From contig NC_091046.1 in NCBI RefSeq assembly GCF_963966145.1, forward strand, positions 41,788,001-41,852,000: a DNA stretch of 64,000 bases, in the 5' to 3' direction. The first letter of the stretch is position 1. Each line of letters starts with the position of its first letter. This document shows, one piece after another, positions 48,171 through 60,654 of the stretch. The notes beneath the pieces were generated by a model. The model saw only the letters and a program-made list of their open reading frames with translations, was not told the DNA's origin and did not search any database. This DNA is from Tenebrio molitor. Lineage: Eukaryota; Arthropoda; Insecta; Coleoptera; Tenebrionidae. A program made the translations under genes and the position numbers.

Positions 48171-51100
48171 TTTACAACAGAGTTCTCTTTACAACCAACC
48201 AACGAGAGTTTTCCTGATTTTCTTAGTGCTAACCGACAGTTTTTCGCATTTAAATAAGTATCAATTAAAAAGCCGTCCTGTTTGACGGCATTTTCCTAAC
48301 GCTCGTTACATCCCTACTGAAACTGTCAGCGTGAATAAATTTTATCATCGGTGAACCTTTGCGAGTCGGAACAATTGTGAAACATTTTACTGCCAAAATA
48401 TTAGCGGCAGAGAACATCTGGATCGGTTCAAATATTCGTCAGGACCATTCGGGATACCTTCGTTACGGCACGCATAAAAGTAATGAACAATTAGAATGCA
48501 ACCCTTGGAAAAACTCCCCCGAACCGGATCCTACCTGGTCGGTTTTATTGTTATCGTCCCATCCCCTGTTTACAGCTGCTGAAGGCCAAATGCAAAATCA
48601 TCGCCGTCCTTGCAACTTCTGACCGATAAAGAAGCGGGAAGTGGGGCTGGAAGATTTTTAAGCAAACATTATTTTAGGCGTGCTATGCTAAACTCCGGCT
48701 TTTCCCGACCGACCAAAAACAAGTTTATTATTCTGGGAATAAACACAAACCGACCTACGAAACTTGGGTAGTTATAATACCTCCTTATAACAAAGTTCGC
48801 AGATTGGCATGTCCGGGCGAAACCGATTCTCCGCTACGTTTCCCCCGGAACAAAATACCAAAGCACATAATAGTGAGGCAATGAAAACAAACAGCACCCC
48901 CTTAAAATTGCGACTATAAAAGTTTAGTTTTACCGTCCCACTTCTATTGTTGGTGGCGAATCTAGGTCGCCCGCACGTTCCGACCACTCGGTATGGGGAA
49001 GCTCTTAATTTCATAAATTTTTTAAGTGGTTTCCACGGTTTGCCTCGCAACCATAATAACGGGACGAATTTTATGTCGTCCGTAAAGCTCTTCGAGGTGC
49101 CCCAACTCGTCGCTAACACTCGATGTCAACAAAGAAATTAATTTTTCACGCAAAAAATTCACCTTCGCAGCAGCCTTGATTCGATGGAAATGGACGTAAT
49201 GGTGTTTATCCGTGTGCAATTACAATTCTATTGTAAGCACGGTTCAAACCACACGCACATTTATTTGCGAAAACCTCAACAACACACATCACAAACAGAT
49301 TAGGCAACTTTTCTGATGAATCAGTTTTCCGCAAGGTCTCCACTTGCGCGAGGACCTCTTCGTCGAACAATTCCCAACTCCACTAGAACTAATTGGTGCA
49401 TTTATCGGAAGTGCAGATTAAACGAACCAATGAATATTCACGAGTGCCGCGTTTTGCAGACGTTTTCCATTTTAGCAAGATCCAGCCCGTGGGCGCTTTC
49501 GGAATGCCGCAAAAAACTACGAAAAAACCTCATCATTTAGTACAAAAATGAATTCCGTTAGGCGTTAGTCAGCAATGCACAAATGTGATCAATGCACGGC
49601 ATTAATCTTCATTATTCCGTGTACGCCATTCATCGTGCCCACAAAGAACACCACGACAAGTAGCATATGGAATGCCTCAATTAATTAAAAATACCGGGAA
49701 CCAATTGGACGTGGTTGCACTTATAAATACCACATCCTTGTACCTCCATAATCGGTCAAGGAACCTCAAGTGAGCACGAGAGGAAACATCTGCACTTGCA
49801 GCCTTCCTTATCGCCGTCTACTCACTTACGTTGAGAAAACACATGCAACACACCTAATGCCCCTATAAATCGCGTCCAGACTCTTATTAATAAAGTGGAC
49901 GCTAATCTGCGCTGCCTGGTGGATAAACAGATGTTTATGGACGCGAGCCGATTACCTCGAGTCGAATCGTCCCGTATTGTGATCGATCGAGCCGCATCGG
50001 ATGCGAAATTAATTGACAGACGGACGATTCTTCTCCAGTCGAGAGCGATCGAAGATGTAACATGTTCTTGGGGGAAGACCGATAAGGTCAAAACTGCGCC
50101 TCGAACGAGGAGCCAGTCGAATGATCAAATTTTAAAGTCACGTGTGAGAATTTCATTTGTGAAACCAATTTCCTGCCGCATCTATTGTCCTCTTCTTTTT
50201 CGTTGGTCTCTTAAACGGCGTTTTCTTGGGTGTTGTTATAAACGTTGCAAAATCACTTGGGAGTTGGGTTGTGGGTGTCGTTACACGTCAAAAGTGACCG
50301 AAACGAAAACAATCCTGTTGCAACGATCTGATCGATGGTGGCGTGTTTTTGCGCGAATTTATAGTTTCAGGTTTTTTTTCTTGAGACGCTTAAAATGTCA
50401 ATACAACTTTTTGGCAGAGGCCCAACCGCTCCGCGGTCAACCTCCTCGGTGTGATGCCCCTGAGCTTACTCCACGTCTAAATATAAAATCGAAAACAAAC
50501 ATCTTCTAGTCTATTGGATCAATTAGTAAACACAAAATTAAATCCGAACCTGCGAGAACTGGTTCCACCGTAATAACATTATTTCAATCTTAATTGGAGA
50601 AAAACTCGTTCCCGATGATGAGGTCGTCCTTCTCTCCATTTTTCTCGATTCAAATTGAAACAAACGGATGGATCGTGACCTCGTGACTAGATTAACTGGC
50701 ACCCTGGACGACCGAAAAAATTCGTACTATTGCAGCCTGCAGTGCAGTAATGCACTGATGAAATTCCTTGGCAAGCTTCCCCCTATTCATCTTTTTGCGA
50801 AAAGAAACCGTAACAAGAATGGAACAATTCCTGCAGTCGTTTTCCAATTATTTGTAATTTCCCGACGTAATGAAATCCAGTGAGAACGTGAAATCGGTAA
50901 ATCTCGTACTAGTGTGAAATTGAGAATGATAAAGGCGGCATCAAAGAGAATCGACTGTCTGGATCTCAATAACAAACTGCCAACGATGAAATTCCTGCCT
51001 CTCGCACATATTCCTAGTTAAATCCGCGATCATAATCATCTGTTCGGCGGGAATTTTCTTCTTGTTGCCGTGATCTTTTAACCTTGCCGGGGAGCTTCGA

Positions 51101-52634
51101 ACCTCCCCGTACGCATCGACCTCCACGCGATCAGCCACGGTCGGCGCATGAGGATCAAACTCAATTGTAAAGTATTCCTTCAGTCGATCATTATCAGCGA
51201 CAGAAAGTTTGATAAAATTCGTCGTTTTATTAAGTTTAAAATTTTATAACTCCAAGCAGTGCAAATATTGTAGTGCAGCGAATATCATTCCTGAAACATC
51301 CAAAATCATCAGAACTTTCGGAAGTTGTCGTCAATATTGATACATACACTTTTGTTAAATGACAGATAACCGCAGAGTAACAACTAATTGTGTCATATGC
51401 TATAAAACGAAAAATTTATATCAATGTATGCATCGCTTGCGCACTTATAACAGAAAAACTACTGAAAGTATCTTTATGGAATTTTCACTAATCGTTCGTG
51501 GCTCTTTAGTTTTAGTTTTAGTAGAAACTGAAGTCATAATCTTGCACGGAGGCGGAGCAGTAACGAAAAAGGTGACGCAAGTCGGAGAATTTTTCTAGTA
51601 AGAATCCGAAGCAGTTGTTTAGCTAGGAGGTGTTTACAAGGCACCCTAGAGCAGAGTTCCTTGATCTACATTTATGATTATGACAGTGTTATGGAATACA
51701 TTTTTGCATGTCAGAGATAATGCAATTAAATTTGCGTGCTTGAATTCGATACTGTTGCGTTTTATAAAAATAATCGTGAACATCGACTAAGGTTATTGTT
51801 TCTAATAAAAAAAAATGTTTTTCTCATCATTTTCATATTGAATAGTCCTAACAGAATCTAAACCAAAGACTGACGCTGTTTTGGAATATGAATGTTACAA
51901 CATGATGACGCTGGAATGCACACGGCACCACTCGTAAATCACTAATTTCATCAAGAAAATATTGAGATTTGAGATGGCCTTGTTTTCCCCTAACATAAAC
52001 GTACTTAATTGAAAACTAATAGGTTTTCACTTTCAAGGAAGGTTTATGCTAATGGGCAGCAATATCAAATCGTAGAAGGTCCAGCTGCCACCATTAAACA
52101 TGCATAGAATGACAAATAGAACTTAATAGACTTCCTTTACAATTCACTGCCCACTAGGATCCAACACACATTAAACTTGTAGAATGTGTGTTTCTCCATC
52201 ACGATCCTTTAAAATAAAACATTATGACGGACAAACAAAAAGTTAAAACGTTTTGTCTACAACCATTTGCTGTGCTTGAAATACGCAAACTTCTGATGAA
52301 AGTGTTCTAAAAAAAATGCTCTAATTTTTTTTGCACCACCATTGAAAAAGTAGTTCGTTTGTAATCAATATTGCCCGTCTAAATGGGTATTTTTTTCACT
52401 CTGAATAAAGCACTGTACTTTATTTTTATTACACCTGGATTTAGCTAAATTTTGCTTAATTCACGAGATAAATAAAAAATTACCTGACAGTGCTTCATGA
52501 TCACATTTACCACGATATTCGCTCATTTTATGGAAGTACATACATACATAATTGAAAAAGAATTCTAACAATGAAATAGTTTTTGACTTTTAGTTGGTTA
52601 CCTAAGTTACACAATGGTAAGAACTAATGTTAGA
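48171..52634. other. Non-coding sequence
   Basis: Open frames such as the + strand frame at 49895-50509 have scattered composition, no recognisable domain and no fitting splice signals. I do not call them genes. Confidence 0.35.
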
Positions 52635-52896
52635 GGTGCTGGATTCTCTCATGGGCTGTGACCTTGCAAATATCTGCGCAAAGGCGGAGCGATAAACCAG
52701 TGAAACATCTGTAAATGAAACCTGAAAACGTCGACTATTTTCAAATCCAAATACATATTCATATGTAAATAGATGAGAGAGACGACACTAAAGTAACGAA
52801 TGATGATGTTTTCCGATCGGTTTGTAGCGCCTACTTGAGACGGATATTCGTCGTTTGCGCAGATATGACTCATAGCTCATGATAAAATCAAACACC
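52635..52896. mobile_element. MITE family D, copy 2 (uninterrupted)
   Basis: This 262-bp element has imperfect terminal inverted repeats: GGTGCTGGATTCTCTCATGG at the left, ...ATGATAAAATCAAACACC at the right. The interior aligns in reverse with both halves of 47080-47671. No open frame is present. Confidence 0.85.
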
Positions 52897-53835
52897 TTTA
52901 CATAATTCACATTTTGAAATTAAAAGAATGCGGCAATTTTTTTTGACAGATACAATATTTGTTGAAAAAGATTACCTCTGTATGCAACTTATGTGTAAAA
53001 CACTTTTTTGCGTATAGCATTACAACACCTGCTGCACTCGTGCGTACAAAATCCCCACTTCCAAAAAAAAATAGAGCTTTATGCATACGTAGCATAAATT
53101 ATGTACTATTTCGGCAAGAATGTATTGATATAATATTCAAGCTTGAAATATTATCCAATAATGCAACATTGCCGCAAAAATATAGTTTAATTCCATCTGA
53201 TAGCCATTTAAGGAAATTTCATAACAATTGACAACAGGTGTTTTCTTTACTATTTCACGATATATTGTAATTTTTTTGTACTGTGTTTTCAGCCAACAAC
53301 TTGTAGAATATCATACTACGTCTTCTTAACTAGGAAATCATTATAACAGTTTTTACTAAATGTATGTAAATACATGTATCCTTTTCCGAAGAGAAATTTC
53401 ACTTAACAACACCTGAACGGAAGTCTAAAAAACAGACTGATGGGCAAGATTCGAGAAGATAAGCAATTATAAGGAAAAAGAGGAAAAAACCTGTTGGAAA
53501 AGAATAATGCACATAAAGAAAAAAAAGGTAAAAGCTTGTTGTATGAAGAGAAAATTCACGTCAGTACGGCGAGTAATGAGTAAGTAGTGAGATTGATTTC
53601 ATAAGAGAAGATGACCACGCAGAAGATGTAAAATTATACCTGTAAGGAGAAACTCGCAAAAAAGGAGTAATGTTCCATCACGTGGAATACATAATCACAA
53701 ACAAATTGCATTAGCAAAATGGTACGTCTCAATATTGAGTTGCAAAATGTAGAGAAGCAAATAAAAAATCCAACAAATTGTCTTGGAAAAAAAATGAATC
53801 GGTTAAAAATGTACGTAAATAGTTATTTTTATCGA
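52897..53835. other. AT-rich non-coding sequence
   Basis: Nothing was recognised. Purine-rich low-complexity sequence occupies about 53440-53700. Confidence 0.35.
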
Positions 53836-53946
53836 GGCTGCGAAATCGTACTTTGACGAACCGAGAGAAAAATTGTCGCCAAGGCCGCTTTGCCACCGAG
53901 GCAACACAATCTCCAGATCGTCAAAGGATTTCGTAGCCAAGGTGTA
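53836..53946. repeat. Short foldback element
   Basis: GGCTGCGAAATCGTACTTTG near the left edge pairs imperfectly with the right edge (reverse GGCTACGAAATCCTTTGACG), about 28 bp per arm, with a GC-rich centre. It is about 110 bp in total. Confidence 0.6.
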
Positions 53947-56590
53947 CACAAAATTTTGTGTGCAACCCGAAAATTTGTAATTATAAAATGAACAACTAAA
54001 ATTTCCTTCACTGTCAATAAAAATAAAGTGTACTCATCCAGAGTTAGTTATTATAAATTGTGCATAAATTGAACAAGAAGAATGTGAAAACCGTGTCGGA
54101 TAATGTTGTACTGGCTTACCTATTTATTGAAATTTATTTAATGTGGAAGGTAAATGTTAAGTTCTGTTATGCTAGGTTGTATCATCTGCTCCTTTTTAGG
54201 TTATTTTAATCGTGGAAATATCAGCAGCCGTGCAAAGACATAAATAAATCAAAATGTCTTGATGACATTCAGGAAATGTTACGAGATATTCCTCTTTTTG
54301 ATCGGTGAAAAATTAACCAAAATTAACCTAATTCACATGTGTATGTTTTATATAGATGATGGATCGATAATGGGGATCTTTCTTATCGACTCTTTCTCAA
54401 GTTCTCATGCGGCTGTCTCATTTGAAATTGGCGGAAATTTCAAACCGGATGAAAATTCTGTACTAATAGTGGCCGTTCGTGACACAAAATCAAACTTTAA
54501 CTGTAACCAATCCAGATTTAGTAAGATTACACCGGAAATATGCAGATAGATATGTTGTAATTGTGATAATAAATAAATATAAAAATTACTTTTACTTTTA
54601 TGGCCGTCGTCAAGGCAACGGCTGCGAAATTCAATTTCGCGGCCTGTTGTGCGCACGCGAAGCGCTCATTTCGCGTACGGTTGCACACAAAAATATTTTT
54701 AGGTGCTTGTCAAAAACTATTTGCAATCAATAATACATATGTCGAAACTAGTGTTAAAATTTAGCAGTAAGAAAATAAGAAAAATCTGTCTTTAATGTGT
54801 TTTTCCATTTTTTTAGATATATGTTTTTTTTTTTTATAATTATGTATTGTATAATTTATCTAATTTTGTTACTAAATCGCTTTTAAAATAAAATAAACGT
54901 TTAAATTTTACGCAAATGTGAAACAAGCAGCGACAAAAATGTCTGGTGTACGAGGAAGTCTGACGCGTTAGCGCCAACCCCCCGACGAGGCAAACATCGA
55001 CACGCAAAGAAAAATGCGAGCTTAATATGCTCGAACAACAGTGATCCGGCGTCGAGCTTTTCGTTCCGGACAGCTTCCTGAAGATTTATCTTGCCGGTTG
55101 CCTGTGGCGTCTCCCGAAGAATTTCCCACTGTCGTTATTAGAAAATAACTTTCGTTCCGCGAACTGTCGCGCATCCTACGATCCTTGATTCCGAATCGGA
55201 GAACGACGTCGTCTTGGTCGTGGAGTCGGCCCACGGGCCCTTTGTTAACTTGCGGATTCCTGACGAGTGGGCATCCGGGCGACCTTGATCAAAACCATTC
55301 AACGAGCCGAAGACTGCGGTTTCAGAGATAGCAGAGCAGGTGAACATCGTACGAATAAACTGTTACCATCGATTCGCTCCCAACAATTCCGACTGGATCC
55401 ATTCAAAGCCGAATTATCTACCGAATACGTAAACAACCTCCTCCATCTGGAATTCCGAGGGGCGGCGGCGAACGTGCACACTTTTCCCCAGGACCAAATG
55501 GAATCCTGACGCGACTGTTTCGGTAATTAAACGAGAGCGACTCCGTCGTTAGCGAGATGACGTCCGCTCCTCTCCGACGAGTCCTGCTAAATAAACACAT
55601 CTCGCTCCTCGAACGGTCCTTGCGCCGCACAGCAGGAATCCTCGTTGTAATAAAAGTCCACAATTTATTATGTTGGTTTGTTAAGTTTTCTCAACTGCTG
55701 CGGCGCCGTAATAACTTGACCCGTAAAGCTCGCTGCACTTGCAGGTAACGCGACAGCTTTATTGCTGCACTCCGCATAATCCTGACGACGTCTCCCAAGC
55801 TCGACTAATTTCAGTGTTGCTGGATCTTCCGCCAAATTGTGCCGATTCGACTGGTGCCACGTGTGCAAAAACTCCGAAATCTGGATGATCCAAGACATCC
55901 ATCAAGATTAGTCCGAGTCGCTCCTGCAGGATCCGTATTTTTTCAGGCGGGACAAATCGCCCACCGCAGTCCATCCAAGTCCGATGTTTATTGAGGAAAC
56001 ATGAATCGGAAAAAGGTCACAGCGTCCACTTACCAGAACATGCGGAATTAGCGTCCTTCGTGGCGCGAATGTATAAATTGGCAGGAGCGACAGGCAGGAA
56101 ATTATGATAAAAACTCCGGAGTCGCTTGCATAAGAGAATTAATGAAAATGTGAGAATTTTATTATCTCGCGGGATTATAGTGCTGTTGTCGTCCATTGTT
56201 ATGGTACAATACACATCTCGACAAGGAAGCAATTTGGTATCAGATTACAAAACAGCTCGACCGGAATAAACGATGAAAATTTATTCGCGTGTTCAGGGTT
56301 AAGCCCACACTTGATTTAATTTACTTGGATGACTGATGGCCGGTCGTAACGGCACGACAACTCCTGGAGTCTCCTGAAAAGATGACACTTTCCCAGCTGT
56401 GGCAAAGGAGCCGTCGGTTCAGAACCCGTGTAATTATAACACCCATGTAAAACCGCGTAAAGTAAGTAATAGCATGTTAAGAAATTTACGAGCCTCTTAA
56501 GAAACTTAATAACAAAAACCGGCGCTTGATAATGCCGCATTAAAGTGTTCAAACAATAAACGAATCGGAATCTGCTGTTCGTGATACTCA
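53947..56590. other. Non-coding with GC-richer segment at 54950-55990
   Basis: In 55022-55350 two overlapping minus-strand frames stay open for about 70 codons each (see findings). A donor-like CTG|GTAAGT is present on the minus strand at 56029. No exon is called. Confidence 0.3.
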
Positions 56591-56645
56591 CCACTCTGAC
56601 AGAATTAAGACCGCCGTGGCTTACCTGAAAAAAAAAATACGGATT
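56585..56645 (-). promoter_or_regulatory. Recursive splice (ratchet) site C
   Basis: The minus strand reads GTATTTTTTTTTTCAG and then immediately GTAAGCCACGGC, with the junction between 56625 and 56624. A second donor, GAGTG|GTGAGT, follows after 33 nt (56591-56592), so a short recursive-splice exon could be defined. It lies upstream of the 36690 start codon, so it would act on a long intron in the 5' UTR, and the transcript would begin to the right of this point. It is not similar in flanks to sites A and B. Confidence 0.68.
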
Positions 56646-59564
56646 AAATAAATTTCGCAATTGTCGAGAAAAACGGCGTTCGCACGTTGTAAGTACATTT
56701 TCTCGAGAAATTCGATATCGCACGAGAAAATAGAAGGAAAAATCCGGATTTTCCCATTGCTACAATTCCTGTATATACACAATATCCACTAAATCCTTGC
56801 ATTTTCACGCTTCCCTGAACACCGGCAGCTTTTTAAATTCCCGTCCTGCCGAAGAGCCGCGGCTAATAGAAGGATTGCCACTCTCGGGAAAAAAACCCGA
56901 AAGGAAATTCGGCACGAACGTGCCGCAGAGACGCAAAAGCGCAGTCCTTCAGTAGGATGCAAGATGCAACAGCACCGTCGAGGGGCTTGGAATTGAAGCG
57001 GTTGAATTTGTATTTTCTCGTGCTGCCGGGGAAACACATAAAACGGTGAAATATGGCAACCGTGCCCGGGTCGAGATTGATATTTGGCTTGAGCCGAAGA
57101 AGTAGCGCCGATGAAGAGTCTCATTTTACTAATGCAAGACACGGAGCCGGTTTCACGGTTCAAAGAAACCGCGAGTTGTGACACGATTCGCCATCACCCA
57201 AATGCATCTATCTCGCAAGTGAAAAGTTGAATGCGTTTCCATGTTTGACTTGTGCGGTGACGCCATCACCCACCGAGCCACTAAGCTGGCACATTATTTG
57301 GCAAGATTAAATATGAATTAGCGTGGTGAGGTCGTTAGCCGCGACTGCAACGACTTTAATTAATATTAGACGTCTGTCTTTCGCCCTTAATTAAAGTTCG
57401 AGATCTATGAGTTAAACATTATAATCAGCCAGGTACAAGCGCACTTCTTGGGGCGTCAATTAACTAAGTACACCAATCTAATTTCGTCGTGATAATAAAT
57501 TCGCTTTATCAGCGCTGGGACGCATCCCGCCATCTCAATAAAACAATCCCTCGTTGAACGTTTCCCGGTGCGTGTCTCACTTTTCCCGGCTGATCCGGAC
57601 TTTTCCCGCCATTAAAAATCCGGGCGACGAAACGGATTCGCAACTGACCGGGCCATATTTCATGGCCGTGCACCCCGGAAGCCGTGCAGGTGGGTTGCGC
57701 AACGCATTCCGACATTTTCATATTTCCCGACGGTGGAGAAAGCTCCGAGGTACGATATTGCCGTCGTAGATTTGTTAAATTAAACTTCCGACAGGAAGAA
57801 ACGCATCGGGGTGATGCAGGTTCTCGGTTGGAGACGCATCGATTGTCAGATCGCGGTCGTGTTCAACAACGTAAATTATGATTTGCGGTTGATCATTAGT
57901 TGATTTTCACCTGCGAGAAATCTCATTAATAACCGAAGGACGGAACAAAGCGGGCCCACGAACACGACTGAAAATCCTGCCCTTTCTTTGTACGAAGAAC
58001 AATGGAGGCGCGCACCGACGGCGGTAATAAAGAGTAAATCACTCGGCGACATACGCGTTCAGGATTAAAAACCGTGTAAAACTGTTAAATATTCCGCACT
58101 TTTTCATTTATTCATAACGCTATCTGCATTGCCAGGTTTTAGTGGCGGCGAAACAAGGTACAGCTTTTATAACTCTTTTCAGTGATTTTAATTTTCGGTT
58201 ACGATAAAGTCACGTTTTCATGACACGACATAAACTGGAGCAAACGAAATATAAAAATTGAAATTATGTATATCACTTCTTATCCGCACCTCCGTCGTTT
58301 CCTCGTCCTTATTAAAATACGAAACAAAGACCCGTCTGAAATTTGTAACGACCAAACTGCTCACAAATTATCGTTATGTACTCTTAATGGCGTTTTTAGT
58401 GCCGCCCTTATCAGTTTAATTTTCTGTTTGCTCAATATCAAGCGACGGTAATTATTTCATATTTTATTTTTCACATAAAAAGTTCATCCAAAGATGTCGT
58501 AAACTCCGCCGTTGGTTGACAGTTAACCTTGAAACGCCAAATGTATATTCCGGCAAAGGCTGCTTCTTAAGGGTGACCTTTTGGTCTATTGCAAAACAGT
58601 GCAGACGCCTACTGTTTAAAACTTTAACGTAAACATCAAATCAGATTTAAAAAAAAAACTATTTCCAGAAAAAAAAATGTCTATAATTTTTTGTTGATCT
58701 TTCCACGTAAGTATGTATTTTTCTTTTCGGAACTTCAGAAAGTAGAGCTATTTTGTTCCTTTGTTTCCAATTATTTGGGAGATAACTACGTACATACTAC
58801 AGGGTGCGACAACATAACTTGCTTTTTTAAAAACGCAATAAAACTCAGTTTACCCATCAGAATTTTTTATTTTTTTTCTTCTATAATGTAAGTACATATC
58901 TATAGTTTTGTTTTACACAGTTTTAAAAATCGTGTCAGGTAGGTGACGCCCCTCATTGTCGATACACTGAATAAGCCGATTTATAGCTGCTGTGACTGGT
59001 TTTGTCACGCCACTGGAATATTTTGTCCACGCAGATTTCCCCCACCAAATGTCATATCTCAGACCGGCCTTACTCTAACAGAACAGAAAAGGAGACCTCG
59101 ACGGCAAACGTACGCTCCCCAGTGTTCCAACGCATGATGGCAACTGACAGGGGTAGGGAACAAAACTGCCTGAATGGCGCGCATTTCAAAAAAGGAAGTT
59201 ATGATGCCGCAGCTTGTATTAACAACTACAAACAGTAGCAAAATAAATTGTTTGTTGAAGCAACAGAAATATGTAGATACATATTGATAAAATGTTTGAT
59301 TTAAATATTTACAGTGATGGAAAAACCAACTGCAAAAAATTAATTAGAATAATAATTGAATGGAAAATAATGTAATAGCCAAACGTATATGATACTTCTA
59401 GGAACTCTTGCTGTCCTTGTTAATAATCTAACTAATAAAACCGCACAATACTTTGTGTTATTGTTGTAGATACTTATGGACCATTCGTAAAAAATCAAAG
59501 GAAAAAGTGGAACTCATGACAGGTAACATTAGTCATTCTTTAAAAACAATCTGGCATGCAAATA
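56646..59564. other. Non-coding sequence
   Basis: It is GC-richer up to about 58030 and AT-rich after. No exon, promoter or element ends were recognised. TACAGGGTG at 58798 resembles a mariner-type terminus but no partner was found. Confidence 0.35.
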
Positions 59565-59764
59565 AAAATTTTAAAACGAAAAGTGGTCCTTCAAAATGCA
59601 GAACTAAATACGATTGAACTCGTTTGGGATGAACTGAATCAACGTATACGTAAATAGGGTTACGTTGGAAAATTCTAGAGGAAGAAAATTATAATTCCTT
59701 AATTCACCTTCTTCAGAAGAATGTGTCTTTGCAAAAGTTATGTGGAACATAAAGATAAATAAAA
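59565..59764 (+). pseudogene. Tc1-type transposase C-terminal relic, unit 1
   Basis: The + strand reads ELNTIELVWDELNQRIRK, the region of the third catalytic acid (Glu in xxIExxWDEL) of Tc1/mariner transposases. After a frameshift it reads WKILEEENYNSLIHLLQKNV, matching the family's C-terminal helix. Stops and the frame change make it dead. The N-terminal two thirds are absent. It is followed immediately by a second copy. Confidence 0.7.
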
Positions 59765-59995
59765 CCAATTACAAAACGAAAAGTGGGCTCCTCAGAATAC
59801 AAAACTGGACACAACTGAACTTCCTTGGGATCGTGTTGTTCACGGTGTATTTAGTAGTGGTACTGTAGTAATGGTACAACTTACTTTGAAAGATTCTACA
59901 AAAGGAAAGTGATACAAGGAACATTAAAATAATTGTAAAACTTGAGCAAAGCTTTCAAAACTCTCATGAAGATCAAAACTGATTCCAGATAATTT
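59765..59995 (+). pseudogene. Tc1-type transposase C-terminal relic, unit 2
   Basis: This is a diverged tandem copy of unit 1, offset by about 200 bp. It starts from the shared AAAACGAAAAGTGG and reads TKLDTTELPWDRVV where unit 1 has ELNTIELVWDEL, then KILQKESDTRNIKIIVKLEQ after a frameshift and a stop in place of the Trp. It is dead. Confidence 0.6.
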
Positions 59996-60315
59996 CCTTA
60001 ATCGCAAGCGTTGTTATTAACGTGGAACATCATTTTAACATTTTTCTCTTGAAAAATAATCCGTCATCCATTTTTTTAACAAATCATGTTCCACTTCACA
60101 CTTCTCCGTTTACTTTCTTGATAATGAATCCAATTATGTGGATTTAACTTCTTCGAGGATATCTTAGGAAACGACCTCTTCAGAATCGCTTCCCGGAGTC
60201 CACTTTTCAAAAATTCTCTTGGTGAAAGTGCTTACTGATGGACTAATTTTGACAAAGTTTAAATTTTAAGGGTTCTTCTTTTAAATAAAAAGGTTGCAGA
60301 AAAAAAATATACCTA

Positions 60316-60654
60316 CAGGGTGTTTTTTAAATGCTCGTACAAAAAAAAAATGGGTCATATGGAGATTCTCAAAAGTACAGAAAACCATTTTTTTTTTAAT
60401 CTGTCCATGCACATTCTACCGGACAATGCTATTAACAAATATACAACAAAATGATTATTGTTGCTTGACAACCCCAATTACGTTTTTAATTACATATCTT
60501 TAATTCAGCAGCGTACTGACAATTTTAACCAAAATTTACTTTATTTTTATCACGAAAACGAAAAGACTTTTATAGGATAATTTTTTTGTGTATGTGTTTT
60601 ACTCATCCCCATTTTACCAGTATTTTTGTACTATCATTTCAAAAACAACCTGTG
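60316..60654. mobile_element. Mariner-type MITE, ~339 bp
   Basis: The left end CAGGGTGTTTTTTAAATGCT, with CGTACAAAAAAAAAATGG, pairs imperfectly with the inverse of the right end (CAGGTTGTTTTTGAAATGAT, AGTACAAAAATACTGG). TA precedes the left end. The right flank has TA two bases out, so that edge may be eroded. Confidence 0.7.

Noticed and set aside
49895..50509. 204-codon + strand open frame
   Set aside because: It has irregular composition, no recognisable motif and no neighbouring splice signals in a region otherwise non-coding.
58798..58830. TACAGGGTG resembling a mariner-type MITE end
   Set aside because: No inverted partner was found within the next kilobase.
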